A stretch of 11,436 bases of DNA. Source: Baffinella frigidus. Lineage: Eukaryota > Cryptophyceae > Cryptomonadales > Baffinellaceae. Positions 1 to 5,974 of the stretch are shown piece after piece. The notes under the pieces are model-generated. The model was not told the origin of the DNA. It saw nothing but the letters and a program-made list of their open reading frames with translations, and did not search any database. The stretch is taken from assembly GCA_026770585.1 (NCBI GenBank), contig MU646887.1, forward strand, positions 67,449 to 78,884, read 5' to 3'. A program made the position numbers and the translations under genes. The stretch's first letter is position 1, and each line of letters begins with the position of its first letter.

Positions 1-299
1 GGGTTTAGGGTTTAGGGTTTAGGGTTTAGGGTTCAGGGTTCAGGGTGTACGGTTCAGGGTTTACTTGGGCATGAGAATTCAGGGTTTAAGGTGTACTGTT
101 TAGAGTTTAGGGTTTAGGGTCTAGGGGTTAGGGTTTAGGGTTTAGGGTTCAGGGTCTAGTGTTGGATTTTAGGGTTTAGGGTTTAGGGTTGAGGGTTGAG
201 GGTTTAGGCTTTAGGGTTAAGGGTTTAAGGTGTACTGTTTAGGGTGTAGGGTTTGGGGTTTGGGGTTTGGGGTTTGGGGTTTAGGTTTGGGGTTGAGAC
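1..299 (+). repeat. Degenerate telomere-type repeat array (TTTAGGG, ending in TTTGGGG units)
   Basis: The block is built of 7-bp TTTAGGG units, many changed to TTCAGGG, TTGAGGG, GTGTAGGG or TTTGGGG, with a short interruption near 61-80. Units at 250-290 are mainly TTTGGGG. The decay and the exon that borders it show an interstitial array rather than a fresh chromosome end. On the minus strand it forms the start of an intron: the donor GT at 299-298 is followed directly by C-strand repeats. Confidence 0.9.
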
Positions 300-369
300 C
301 TCGTTATCGCAGAGGACGCCGCCTTTCATATCCTCGAGAAGCACCTGGCACCCGTCCGGCCCCGCGCAC
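300..369 (-). CDS. Exon of a CRAL-TRIO/Sec14-like gene (last exon visible)
   Basis: The exon is bounded by acceptor GGCCAG|G and donor GAG|GTCTCAACC. It opens with one base that completes a Gly codon begun in the exon at 1029-1093. The frame reads GPDGCQVLLEDMKG and then GVLCDNE, and 19 of 23 full codons end in G or C. In Sec14-like proteins the stretch after the N-terminal CRAL_TRIO_N helices leads into an acidic, Gly-rich turn usually continued as D.EGRPV; a next exon starting with Gly-Arg-Pro would fit but lies outside the window. The donor is followed immediately by C-strand telomere-type repeats, so the intron begins inside the array at 1-299. The phase match and codon bias are seen; the family call is inferred from the joined exons. 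Confidence 0.6.
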
Positions 370-551
370 CTGGCCACGCGAGACTGCTTTAATCCGGGGA
401 CATGTTTCATTTAAAAGGAAATGGATCCCTATTTGTTCATAGGAGTTGTACGAGGGTTGATTAGGGCCCTAAGTAAATTTGATTACGGCCACCATCCGGT
501 TTGATAGGACATTTTCTTTTAGATTAAACATATTCCCGGGTGAGCTTCATA

Positions 552-752
552 CCCACTAGCAACCCGAAGTGAACCAAATCAGGTTGGATCCGGGTAACTG
601 TTTTCACCAGGGGTACACTTATGAGTGTACCGTCCATCTATTCGCCCCAGTAGGAAATCGCTAGGTCCCTACGGGTTTGCTACCATAGGGTCCTGGTATC
701 CAAAACAATCGCCCCACTACCCGGAGCAGAATCACTTCGGGTTGCTGATGGG
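552..752. mobile_element. Inverted-repeat (MITE-like) element, AGCAACCCG-ended family, copy 1
   Basis: The arms 552-572 and 732-752 share a perfect 15-bp core, AGCAACCCGAAGTGA and its complement. Inside are a small 8-bp hairpin (612-619 with 624-631) and an imperfect hairpin around TCCCTACGGG and CCATAGGGTCC at 661-695. The same end sequence bounds the element at 3970-4157, so this is a family. It has no coding capacity. No target-site duplication could be fixed. Confidence 0.6.
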
Positions 753-868
753 CCGTAGGCTTGACTGAGCTAAATTCACCTCGTTGGCCTATCAAAGCAA
801 GTCGGTTCGAGTGCCCCACCCTGTTGCAGGGGGTGTGGAGGTGCCTCAACTCTAAGTCCTGCACCTCA

Positions 869-1026
869 AATCTACACCCTAAACCCTAAAACCCCAACCC
901 CTACACCCTCAACCCTAAACCCTGCAACTCGACTGTACACCCTGAACTTTAAACTCCTAACCCCTCACCCCTCACCCTCACCCCTCATCCTCACCCCTCA
1001 CCCCTAAACCCTGACCCCTCAAACGC
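869..1026 (-). repeat. Telomere-type array in reverse orientation
   Basis: The plus strand is C-rich here (CCCTAAA, CCCTCAA, CCCCTCA units), opposite to most arrays in the window. It lies head to head with the G-rich array starting at 1094, with only the exon 1029-1093 between them. On the minus strand it begins right after the exon's donor site. Confidence 0.85.
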
Positions 1027-1028
1027 AC

Positions 1029-1093
1029 CCTGGGGCAGAGAGCATGAAGGGTGCGATGTCTGCGATTGTGGGCGCGTACGACTCGCGGTACCC
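1029..1093 (-). CDS. Exon of a CRAL-TRIO/Sec14-like gene
   Basis: The acceptor is CCCTCAACCCTCACAG|GGG, where telomere-type C-strand repeats act as the pyrimidine tract. The donor is CCAGG|GTGCG. The frame reads GYRESYAPTIADI and then APFMLSAPG, and 16 of 21 full codons end in G or C. It begins in phase 0, matching the end of the exon at 2610-2655, and ends with two bases that the exon at 300-369 completes to a Gly codon. A Tyr-Arg-Glu-Tyr-like segment follows the CRAL_TRIO_N helices in many Sec14-like proteins, where WR.E. is typical. The exon is sandwiched between two telomere-type arrays in opposite orientation. The plus strand is also open here (SMKGAMSAIVGAYDS), but the minus reading is preferred because its phases join on both sides. 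Confidence 0.6.
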
Positions 1094-1417
1094 CTGTGAG
1101 GGTTGAGGGTTGAGGGTGTAGGGTTTAGGGTTGAGGGTTGAGGGTTGAGGGTTTAGGGTTTAGAGTTGAGGGTTGAGGGTCTAGGGTGTATGGTTTATGG
1201 TTTATGGTGTAGGGTTCAGGGTTTGGGGTTTAAGGGTTTAGGGTTTGGGGTTTGGGGTTTAGGTTCAGGGTTTAAGGGTTTAGGTTTAGGGTTTAGGTTT
1301 AGGGTTTCCGGTTTACGGTTTACGGTTTTCAGCGTTTAAGGTTGAGGGTTGAGGGTTTAGGGTGTAGGGGTTAGGGGTTAGGGGTTAGGGGTTAGGGGTT
1401 AGGGGTTAGGGGTTAGC
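1094..1417 (+). repeat. Telomere-type array with a homogeneous TTAGGGG block
   Basis: The array is a mixture of GGGTTGA, GGGTTTA, GGTTTAT and GGGTTTG units, changing at about 1363-1416 into a clean run of TTAGGGG. It sits directly upstream (minus-strand sense) of the exon at 1029-1093. Confidence 0.9.
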
Positions 1418-1442
1418 CACCGGCGTGTGGAGAGTCCCACGA

Positions 1443-1552
1443 CAGTTGACTAAACAGGGCAGGCTATGCACCGGGACGAATCCAGTTGACTAAACTGGGC
1501 AGTAACAGTGACCAAACTGGGCAGGATTGCACCTGCCCAGTTTAGTCAACTG
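1443..1552. repeat. Cluster of 20-bp direct and inverted repeats (CAGTTGACTAAACTGGGCA)
   Basis: Three direct copies lie at 1443-1463, 1483-1501 and 1506-1525, and one inverted copy at 1532-1552. The pair 1483-1501 / 1534-1552 is a perfect 19-bp inverted repeat. TTGACT motifs of similar type recur at 3688-3910 and 11222-11300. Confidence 0.75.
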
Positions 1553-1577
1553 CATTGGTACGCCCACCTATCATGCA

Positions 1578-1744
1578 AAAAGCTTTCGCCAGCGAATCTC
1601 TTATTTGGACGCGACTCCGTACAAAATTTATAATGGAAAACAATTTAGGGTTTTAAAAGTCCTGAAATTGCTTTTAAAATCATTTTAGAGCCTGTAAGTC
1701 CCTCGCCAGCGGACCACCTAGGGGGTCCGCTGGCGGAAGCTTTT
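1578..1744. mobile_element. Short inverted-repeat element with an inner hairpin
   Basis: The outer arms 1578-1593 and 1729-1744 match at 15 of 16 bases (AAAGCTTTCGCCAGC). Near the right end a perfect 12-bp hairpin, 1704-1715 with 1724-1735 (CGCCAGCGGACC), reuses part of the same end sequence. The interior is AT-rich with paired TTTTAAAA motifs at 1653-1680. Confidence 0.55.
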
Positions 1745-1950
1745 GGCATTGAGGCTCGCACAAGAGCACATTCCCCCCCCCACAGGGACACTGGCACAAC
1801 AAGCTTCAACAAGGGCCTCTGAAGTATGTGTATGGCCAGCCTAGATCGACTGAGGCAGAGAGCTAGATAGAGCGGGTCTCTCTCTTTGATTGACAACTTT
1901 CCAGAATTGATCAACAGGGGATTCACACCTGCCAGTAGAGGATGCGAGAG

Positions 1951-2368
1951 GAATTGATAAACAGGCGATGGGCAAGTTCGGGCAAGGAGAGGACCTACCT
2001 ACAATGCGGAAGGCATGTGCGGCGCTGACGCTGGTTGCAAATTACCAATCTCTCTACATCGCTCATAACCACCAGCCCTCACGGTTTGGGCAATTTGGAA
2101 ATTACGTACCAGTTTCAAAACTCTATACACCCTGTTTTTGGAGTTTTAAAAATAACCGACGTCGGAATCCGACGGTCTGCAAGGGCATTACGTACCGCCG
2201 AATTCGATCATTTGCCCAAACCGTGAGGGTTGGTGGAAGAAACCGCCCTCCCCTTACCGTGGCAGGGAGAGGACCTACCCGAACTTGCAGGCAGGGTCAA
2301 CGCTGTTAGATTTAGGGTCCAGGATTTAGGATTGAGGTTTGAACCACCCATCGCCTGTTTATCAATTC
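1951..2368. mobile_element. 418-bp element with perfect 22-bp terminal inverted repeats and a nested palindrome
   Basis: The ends 1951-1972 and 2347-2368 are perfectly complementary over 22 bp (GAATTGATAAACAGGCGATG and two more bases). A further partial copy of the end, TTTCCAGAATTGATCAACAGG, lies outside on the left at about 1901. Next to the ends, GCAAGTTCGGG (1972-1982) pairs with CCCGAACTTGC (2278-2288), and GAGAGGACCTACC occurs directly at both sides. Inside, 2069-2094 and 2211-2236 form a second inverted repeat matching at 24 of 26 bases. No transposase frame is present. Confidence 0.65.
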
Positions 2369-2609
2369 TGGAAAGCGCTGCCTGAGTAAAACTGGGCTCG
2401 CCAAAATACATCTAGGGCAGGAAATCTAGCAGAAAAAATCAACTAACATGCATGCACGCGAGCGAAGTTTGACGAACCACCCACCCATCTCCCTCTCCGT
2501 CGAAAGAAGAAATTTAGTGGAGGACTGCGAAAAAATCTCCACCAAAATATCGGTTTTGGGGACGAAAAACGCCCCAAAAGCAGAAATTAGCCTGGAAATC
2601 GAATCAGAC

Positions 2610-2655
2610 CTGGGTAGTGTGCATCTGGAGCTCTGCCTGCGCCACATCCCAGTTC
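2610..2655 (-). CDS. Short exon of a CRAL-TRIO/Sec14-like gene
   Basis: The acceptor is CCCTGTGGCAG|G, preceded by C-strand telomere-type repeats, and the donor is ACCCAG|GTCTGA. The first base completes an Arg codon (AG|G) from the exon at 3572-3659, and the frame then reads NWDVAQAELQMHTTQ. Of 15 codons, 12 end in G or C. Joined, the exons give a LQYR-NWDVAQAEL segment, which matches the CRAL_TRIO_N pattern (LRFLRAR.fDV..A...L, known from Sec14-like proteins). The acceptor and first third of this exon are duplicated at 2874-2913. A UBA/CUE-type helix was considered as an alternative, but the following YRESY segment favours CRAL-TRIO. Confidence 0.62.
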
Positions 2656-2680
2656 CTGCCACAGGGATTAGGGTTTAGGG
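2641..2680 (-). repeat. Acceptor-edge repeat, copy 1
   Basis: This 40-bp stretch holds the splice acceptor of the exon at 2610-2655 plus the adjoining telomere-type bases. It is repeated with a single base change at 2874-2913, 233 bp away. Confidence 0.85.
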
Positions 2681-2941
2681 CAAGGGTTCAGGGTTGAGGG
2701 TTTAGGGGTTAGGGGTTCGGTGTTAGGGGTTAGGGGTTAGGGGTTAGGGGTTAGGGGTTAGAGGTTAGGGGTTAGGGGTTAGGGGTTAGGGGTTAGGGGT
2801 TGGGGGTTGGGGGTTAGAGGTTAGGGGTTAGGGGTTAGGGGTTAGGAGTTAGGGGTTAGGGGTTCGGGTCTCAGCCACGTCCCAGTTCCTGCCACAGGGA
2901 TTAGGGTTTAGGGGTGAGGGGTGAGGGGTTAGGGGTGAGGG
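2661..2941 (+). repeat. Telomere-type array dominated by TTAGGGG
   Basis: After a short TTTAGGG lead the block becomes a long run of TTAGGGG with few variants (2696-2868). It is interrupted by the copied exon edge at 2874-2900 and resumes with GGGGTGA units. Confidence 0.9.
2874..2913 (-). pseudogene. Duplicated partial exon edge (copy of the 2610-2655 exon start)
   Basis: The minus strand repeats the acceptor CCCTGTGGCAG|G followed by Asn-Trp-Asp-Val-Ala codons, then runs into telomere-type repeats without the rest of the exon. GAT has become GAC, a silent change. It is most simply a tandem duplication of the intron/exon border, with the array between the copies. Confidence 0.65.
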
Positions 2942-2967
2942 TAATCCGTGGTAAGAGCTCCAATGAC

Positions 2968-3059
2968 CCCAACCCCTATCCCCTTACCCCTCAACCCTAA
3001 TCGTAAGGGTTGAGGGTTTAGGGTTTAGGGGTTAGGGGTTAGGGGTTAGGGTTTAGGGT
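2968..3059. repeat. Head-to-head telomere-type arrays
   Basis: A C-rich stretch (2968-3000) is followed after a few bases by a G-rich stretch (3004-3059) of GGGTTGA, GGGTTTA and TTAGGGG units, so the two can pair as an imperfect inverted repeat. Confidence 0.8.
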
Positions 3060-3077
3060 CACAGCGGCGTGACTTGT

Positions 3078-3164
3078 ACGATCTGGCCCAAGAAAATTAC
3101 TACACACAGTTTTTACTATTACTCGTATGCACCAATTGTGTAGTAATTTTCGTTGCCAGATCGT
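3078..3164. mobile_element. 87-bp fold-back element, ACTACACA-tip family, copy 1
   Basis: Arms 3078-3106 and 3136-3164 are complementary apart from a few bases, with ACGATCTGGC outside and AAAATTACTACACA inside. The inner part is shared with the larger fold-back at 10832-10979, so the two are related although their outer arms differ. Confidence 0.65.
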
Positions 3165-3288
3165 CCGGATCGTATGAATACTCGGCAGGATGAAATTGGA
3201 TAGTCCCACGCCTGTTGACAGGCAAAATCCGGGCAGATTTGGTGCCAGCAGAAGGCAGGAAAAGGTCTGTGTAGGCAAGGGGTTGGTA

Positions 3289-3337
3289 TCAAATAAAGGT
3301 CTAATGCACCCTGTACGTGCACCAGACCTTTATTTGA
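3289..3337. mobile_element. Very short TA-flanked inverted-repeat element
   Basis: The ends TCAAATAAAGGTCT and AGACCTTTATTTGA are perfect inverted repeats. Both are flanked by TA (3287-3288 and 3338-3339), as expected for Tc1/mariner-type insertion. The element is only 49 bp long. Confidence 0.5.
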
Positions 3338-3472
3338 TATCAATATCCCCAAGCGTGTGGGTGTGGCCCACCGTGAATTTGGGGGGGGGGACAACCCACA
3401 CAGAGGGCTACGAAGTGAATTTCGGGCGCTGAGAGCCCGAGTTTCCGTTACCTTATCCTTAGGAACCCCCCT

Positions 3473-3513
3473 ATGTCCCTACGGGTTGCCTACCGTAGGG
3501 TCCTCGGTTTTAT
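3473..3513. repeat. CCCTACGG ... CCGTAGGG hairpin
   Basis: A perfect 8-bp stem flanked by TCC/GGTCC resembles the hairpin at 661-695 and the core of the TATCCCTCAAGTGG-ended elements (for example 8270-8295), suggesting a shared ancestral palindrome. Confidence 0.45.
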
Positions 3514-3571
3514 CCCTTAGGGGTTATTCAAAATCCCTTCGAATTCCGCTGTGTGGTGGGTCAGGGGGCAC

Positions 3572-3659
3572 CTGTACTGCAAATAGCCGAGGATGTCCCC
3601 CTCTGAGAAGTCCGGGAACTTCTCCCGCACCTGCTGCACCATCTGCTCCAGCGGGTCTA
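3572..3659 (-). CDS. Exon with CRAL_TRIO_N-like helices, Sec14-like gene
   Basis: This is the clearest coding stretch: 26 of 28 full codons end in G or C. The frame reads DPLEQMVQQVREKFPDF and then SEGDILGYLQYR. The acceptor is probably TCTAAAG|TA (an in-frame TGA lies just upstream near 3683); TAAAGTAG|AC three bases further is an alternative. The donor is CAGTACAG|GTGCCC, splitting an Arg codon that the exon at 2610-2655 completes. In the CRAL_TRIO_N domain a helix with LREKFPD-like sequence is followed by LLRFLRAR, then a short helix; DILGYLQYR fits the second motif. The upstream partner exon is not certain, because the nearest candidates (4246-4639) do not give a checked phase match. Confidence 0.7.
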
Positions 3660-3687
3660 CTTTAGACGTGATGGTGGGCAATCAAAA

Positions 3688-3740
3688 GTCAACTCAATGG
3701 CAGAAAGGTCGAAAGTGCGACCTTTCTGCCAAAAGTTGAC
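3688..3740. repeat. Hairpin with a 13-bp perfect stem
   Basis: GGCAGAAAGGTCG (3699-3711) and its complement (3718-3730) are separated by a 6-base loop. The stem continues imperfectly outward through GTCAACT / AGTTGAC. Confidence 0.75.
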
Positions 3741-3815
3741 CTTGCGGCAATTGGGAGTTGTTTTTTGAGATTGCCTCCTCCCAGGTCTATCGTTGTTCAC
3801 TCGGAGTCATTTCGC

Positions 3816-3910
3816 CTAAGTCAACTCCCCCTGAAAGCTAGCGCCTTAAGTCAAATGCCGGCCATGGTGCCCAGGTCCATCTAAACGAAAAGAGGGGAAA
3901 GTTGACTTAG
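3816..3910. repeat. Inverted repeat CTAAGTCAACT ... AGTTGACTTAG
   Basis: CTAAGTCAACTCCCC at 3816-3830 pairs with GGGGAAAGTTGACTTAG at 3894-3910. Extra direct copies of TTAAGTCAA and GTTGACTTAG lie at 3846 and 3919. Confidence 0.55.
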
Positions 3911-3969
3911 TTGAGCTGGTTGACTTAGCTGAAATCTTGTGGCTCGGAGTGTAGTTAGGGTTGAGGCTT

Positions 3970-4157
3970 CCACCAGCAACCCGGAGCAGCTTTTACCGGG
4001 TCCTTGCAAAATCCGGGAATGAAATTCTTTTTTTTGCAGGAAAGCCTAGGGACCTCGAATTGCTGGCGGAGGATATCGATGAGATCTCATCGGTTTAGCT
4101 GAAAATTACTCCAGTACCCGACCCGGTTATAAGCTAGCTGCTACGGGTTGCTGGTGG
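3970..4157. mobile_element. Inverted-repeat (MITE-like) element, CCACCAGCAACCC-ended family, copy 2
   Basis: The ends CCACCAGCAACCCG (3970-3983) and CGGGTTGCTGGTGG (4144-4157) are perfect 14-bp inverted repeats. They extend imperfectly inward (GGAGCAGC...ACCGGGTC) to about 35 bp. The length (188 bp) and ends match the element at 552-752. There is no coding capacity. Confidence 0.65.
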
Positions 4158-4245
4158 TTAACACGAGCATTGTCCGGCCTGGATCTGTCAACAGCCTCTG
4201 CGATCGGGCTCTGGGAAGAGTAAACGCAAGGCTCCTTTGTACGCG

Positions 4246-4584
4246 TTATCGGGCTTGGGGCGAGAAGCTGGGCGTGTTCCACGCAGTGCGGCACAGAGAC
4301 AGACCAGCGCTGTGGGCCTGGGTCCATCTCTCTTCCAACAAGATGCCAGGTGTGAGGCACCTCTCTACATGGCAGTCCCGTTCAGTCATGCGGCGACGTC
4401 GCGCTCCAAAAGAGCCGCAAACTGGGCAGGATGCGGGGCGTGTGCCCGGTGGATAATGTGCCGGGGGGGTCCCGTATCTACGAAGACTTGCTTCGCCCCG
4501 CCTCGCGCCCCTTGCAACCAGGACGGACGGACGGGAGCCAGGGCAGGGGGGACGGGGCAGGGAGGGCGACCGCTTTCTGAGCAT
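4246..4584 (-). CDS. Candidate exon/ORF with a UBZ4/Rad18-like C2HC zinc finger
   Basis: The open frame of 112 residues contains CPVC near residue 53 and, after a basic loop, TERDCHVERCLTPG, giving Cys53-x2-Cys56-x15-His72-x3-Cys76 (bases 4428-4357). UBZ4-type fingers of DNA-repair and ubiquitin-binding proteins show CPVC...RE.HV..CLD; the usual Cys-to-His spacing is 11-14, so the loop here is slightly long. The true exon is probably shorter than the ORF: a pyrimidine-rich stretch with acceptor TTGCAAG|G near 4509 could be its start. Codon bias is weaker than in the clear exons. The reading frame does not join in phase with the candidate exon at 4571-4639, so they may belong to different genes or a frameshift may have occurred. 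A chance motif cannot be excluded. Confidence 0.35.
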   Translation of the reverse strand: MLRKRSPSLPRPPCPGSRPSVLVARGARRGEASLRRYGTPPAHYPPGTRPASCPVCGSFGARRRRMTERDCHVERCLTPGILLEERWTQAHSAGLSLCRTAWNTPSFSPQAR

Positions 4585-4639
4585 CGGTGAGCTCTGCGAT
4601 GGTGAGGAGGTGCTTGTCGCCGCCCATGCTTAACAGATC
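4571..4639 (-). CDS. Candidate short exon on the minus strand
   Basis: After the acceptor CCTAAG|GAT the frame reads DLLSMGGDKHLLTIAELTDA, with almost all codons from Met onward ending in G or C, and ends at donor AAAGCG|GTCGCC. It begins in phase 0, matching the preceding candidate that ends GAG|GTCCTTTAG at 4825. The internal ATG has a good initiation context (AGCATGG), so it could instead be a first exon of a gene continuing left. No family is recognised. The next 60 bases are very pyrimidine-rich, as expected before an acceptor. Confidence 0.35.
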
Positions 4640-4756
4640 CTTAGGCCTTTCAACAATACTAATAAAAAGTTTTTTCGTTTTTACCACACACATCATCACC
4701 CGTGATGTGGACGCGACCATCTTTACTACAGGAATTTGACCACAAATCGGTGATGG

Positions 4757-4828
4757 TCTGCAGATCCCTTCTACGGAACGGCGTGTCGTTGGCATATGTT
4801 GGGAGAAATTAAAACCTAAAGGACCTCC
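4757..4828 (+). repeat. R1 dispersed repeat, copy a (partial)
   Basis: It shares CTGCAGATCCCTTCTACGGA, GTGTCGTTGGCATATGTTGG and CCTAAAGGACCT with copies at 6216, 6486, 6925, and in reverse at 8076 and 8625. Its right end supplies the donor-like AG|GTCCTTTAG on the minus strand. Confidence 0.7.
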
Positions 4829-5316
4829 ATCATGGGAAAGTGGTCGGTGATGTTCTCCATCATGATGGTCTCCACAAGTGGTGTAACATTTCCCCTTGTC
4901 TCCATAAGCTCAAGTGGGCCCACCAGCCGAGCGTCGGAGCCGCCGTCGAGCGCGCCCCAGGCGCACGGGGAGGGCTCTTCGAGCTGCGCACGTGCGGCGC
5001 AGCCAAGCAGCTCACGTCCGGCGTCTTCCAACCCTCCAGGTCTCTCGAGGCTCCCGTCCGCCGTCAGGACGGGAGCGGGCAAATAGAACCTGGGAGCGCC
5101 CTGCCGACCGTGGCAGGGCTGCCGGACGTGGGCGCCGGCCGTCGACCACCCGCCCCCTTGCATCAAGGGGCCGACTCTTGTGGGCGTACCTTCGGGTGCG
5201 TCCAGCGAGCCCCGGGCGAGGGAACTACGGCGGAGGACGGGGCTGACTAGCCACCAGTACCATTGGGTCGACACGTCGGGCGCAATGCGCTCGATGTCCG
5301 CCTCCGTGATTCGCAA
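4825..5316 (-). CDS. Candidate coding region of unknown family (long minus-strand ORF)
   Basis: This open frame of about 165 residues has the codon-position pattern of a coding frame, with G/C most frequent at position 3 and least at position 2. It includes ITEADIERIAPDVSTQWYWW at the start and GNVTPLVETIMMENITDHF near the end. It ends either at TAG (4816-4818) or, if spliced, at GAG|GTCCTTT (4825). There is no ATG at its 5' end; the frame is closed by a TGA at about 5317-5319. A neighbouring frame reads SLLEMLRQLIANHGG just upstream, so a one-base shift or a short intron near 5317-5349 is likely. The middle part (Gly, Pro, Arg-rich) is low in recognisable structure. No family is assigned. 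Confidence 0.35.
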
Positions 5317-5349
5317 TCAGCTGTCGCAACATCTCAAGGAGCGACGTAC

Positions 5350-5421
5350 TTCCCGCACGGGGATCGACCCCGCTGCTGCCGACCCCTTTCTCGGCCTCAC
5401 GGTCGAGATGACGTCGTCGAC
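5350..5421 (-). CDS. Candidate exon of unknown family
   Basis: A pyrimidine-rich tract (CCCCGTCTCCCCCCTCCTC on the minus strand) precedes acceptor GGATAG|GTC, and the exon ends at GGGAA|GTACGT, a very good donor. Its 24 codons (VDDVISTVRPRKGSAAAG, then SIPVRE) include 20 ending in G or C, and both borders are in phase 0. It lies just upstream of the long open frame ending at 4825. Upstream sequence up to 5824 is also open on the minus strand (PALVGNPFRSHPSGG and following), but shows no clear codon bias and is not annotated. Confidence 0.35.
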
Positions 5422-5920
5422 CTATCCTATACCCGCCGAGGAGGGGGGAGACGGGGCCTTCGCGACCGCGCGTGTCGGGAGGAGTCCGTGCACGCTGCCA
5501 AAGCCTAGAGCGGTAGTGGAGGAAGGATGCACGCACTTGAGTAGACGTAGAACGCGACCTAGTTCGCCAATTTGAAAAGCATTGAGTAGGATGTTGTTGA
5601 CCGTGCCGAGCGCCACGGTCTAATATTGTCTGGTTTGGCACCGCAGATGTCCCCCCTGATGGGTGGCTCCGAAAGGGGTTGCCCACCAGCGCAGGCATCA
5701 CGAGTGTCGTAGCTGGGCCCCCGCACGTTGCGGGGCCTGTAGTGATTAGAAATGCCGCGGGAGTTGGAGGTTCGTTCCCTTGCTCCGATTTTCCGTATGA
5801 AAAGGAGTCAAGCCCGCCCGCCACATCGCGGTATTAGAGTAGTATTAAGTTCATCACTTTTCAAAAGGCTGGGGGGGCTCTCTCGAGGTCTCCTTGGTGC
5901 ACACCATTTGAGGGTAATAA
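5422..5920. other. GC-rich gap without a supported gene
   Basis: The stretch holds overlapping open frames on the minus strand (5422-5616 and 5425-5824) that lack splice borders or conserved motifs. It also holds small hairpins at 5599-5620 (GACCGTG/CACGGTC) and about 5718-5737 (CCCCCGCACGTTGCGGGG). A tRNA B-box-like GGTTCGTTCCC occurs near 5770 without a cloverleaf. Confidence 0.4.
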
Positions 5921-5943
5921 AGAAGAAGAAGAAGAAGAAGAAG
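5921..5943 (+). repeat. (GAA)n microsatellite
   Basis: A run of AAG/GAA triplets follows TTGAGGGTAATAAA. Similar A- and GAA-rich tails end the repeats at 7041-7149 and 10540-10650, so this may be the tail of another retroposon-like insertion. Confidence 0.85.
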
Positions 5944-5974
5944 GTCAAACGGGATAGATTCTCGGTTGCTTTTG

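Larger units (their letters stand above)
370..1028 (-). other. Intron between the exons at 1029-1093 and 300-369
   Basis: This 659-nt intron starts GTGCGTTTGAGGGG and ends GCGTGGCCAG. Its first part is the telomere-type array at 869-1026, G-rich on the minus strand. Its centre holds the inverted-repeat element at 552-752. No other coding stretch was found in it. Confidence 0.5.
1094..2609 (-). other. Intron between the exons at 2610-2655 and 1029-1093
   Basis: This intron of about 1.5 kb starts GTCTGATTCG and ends CCCTCACAG. It is filled with inverted-repeat elements (1951-2368, 1578-1744), the 20-bp repeat cluster at 1443-1552 and the array at 1094-1417. Small ORFs inside it (for example 1645-1926 minus and 1968-2309 plus) coincide with these repeats and are not treated as genes. 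Confidence 0.5.
2656..3571 (-). other. Intron between the exons at 3572-3659 and 2610-2655
   Basis: This 916-nt intron starts GTGCCCCCTG and ends CCCTGTGGCAG. It contains two hairpin elements (3078-3164, 3289-3337), the arrays at 2661-2941 and 2968-3059, and a partial copy of its own 3' exon edge at 2874-2913. Confidence 0.5.

Noticed and set aside
1-299. A true chromosome end at the left edge
   Set aside because: The repeat is degenerate, G-rich arrays in the same orientation occur at both window edges, and an exon with matched splice phase adjoins it. It is interstitial.
1443-1552. A CRISPR array (20-bp repeats with spacers)
   Set aside because: Copies are few, unevenly spaced and one is inverted; the DNA is eukaryotic.
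2426-2678. Overlapping ORFs at 2448-2678 (plus) and 2426-2662 (minus)
   Set aside because: Neither shows codon bias beyond the 46-nt exon that has proper splice borders and phase.
2610-3659. A UBA/CUE ubiquitin-binding domain in the exons at 3572-3659 and 2610-2655
   Set aside because: The local pattern fits, but the following exon (YRESYAP) and the LQYR-NWDV order fit CRAL_TRIO_N better.
4148-4590. Plus-strand ORFs 4148-4456 and 4237-4590
   Set aside because: They are antisense to the zinc-finger frame and show neither motif nor codon bias.
4740-4795. A reverse-transcriptase YADD-like motif (TYANDTPFRRRDLQ on the minus strand)
   Set aside because: It lies in the R1 repeat, other copies do not conserve it, a stop lies just upstream and no other RT motifs are present.
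5740-5790. A tRNA or tRNA-derived SINE head (GGTTCGTTCCC B-box-like)
   Set aside because: No A box at the right distance and no cloverleaf could be formed.
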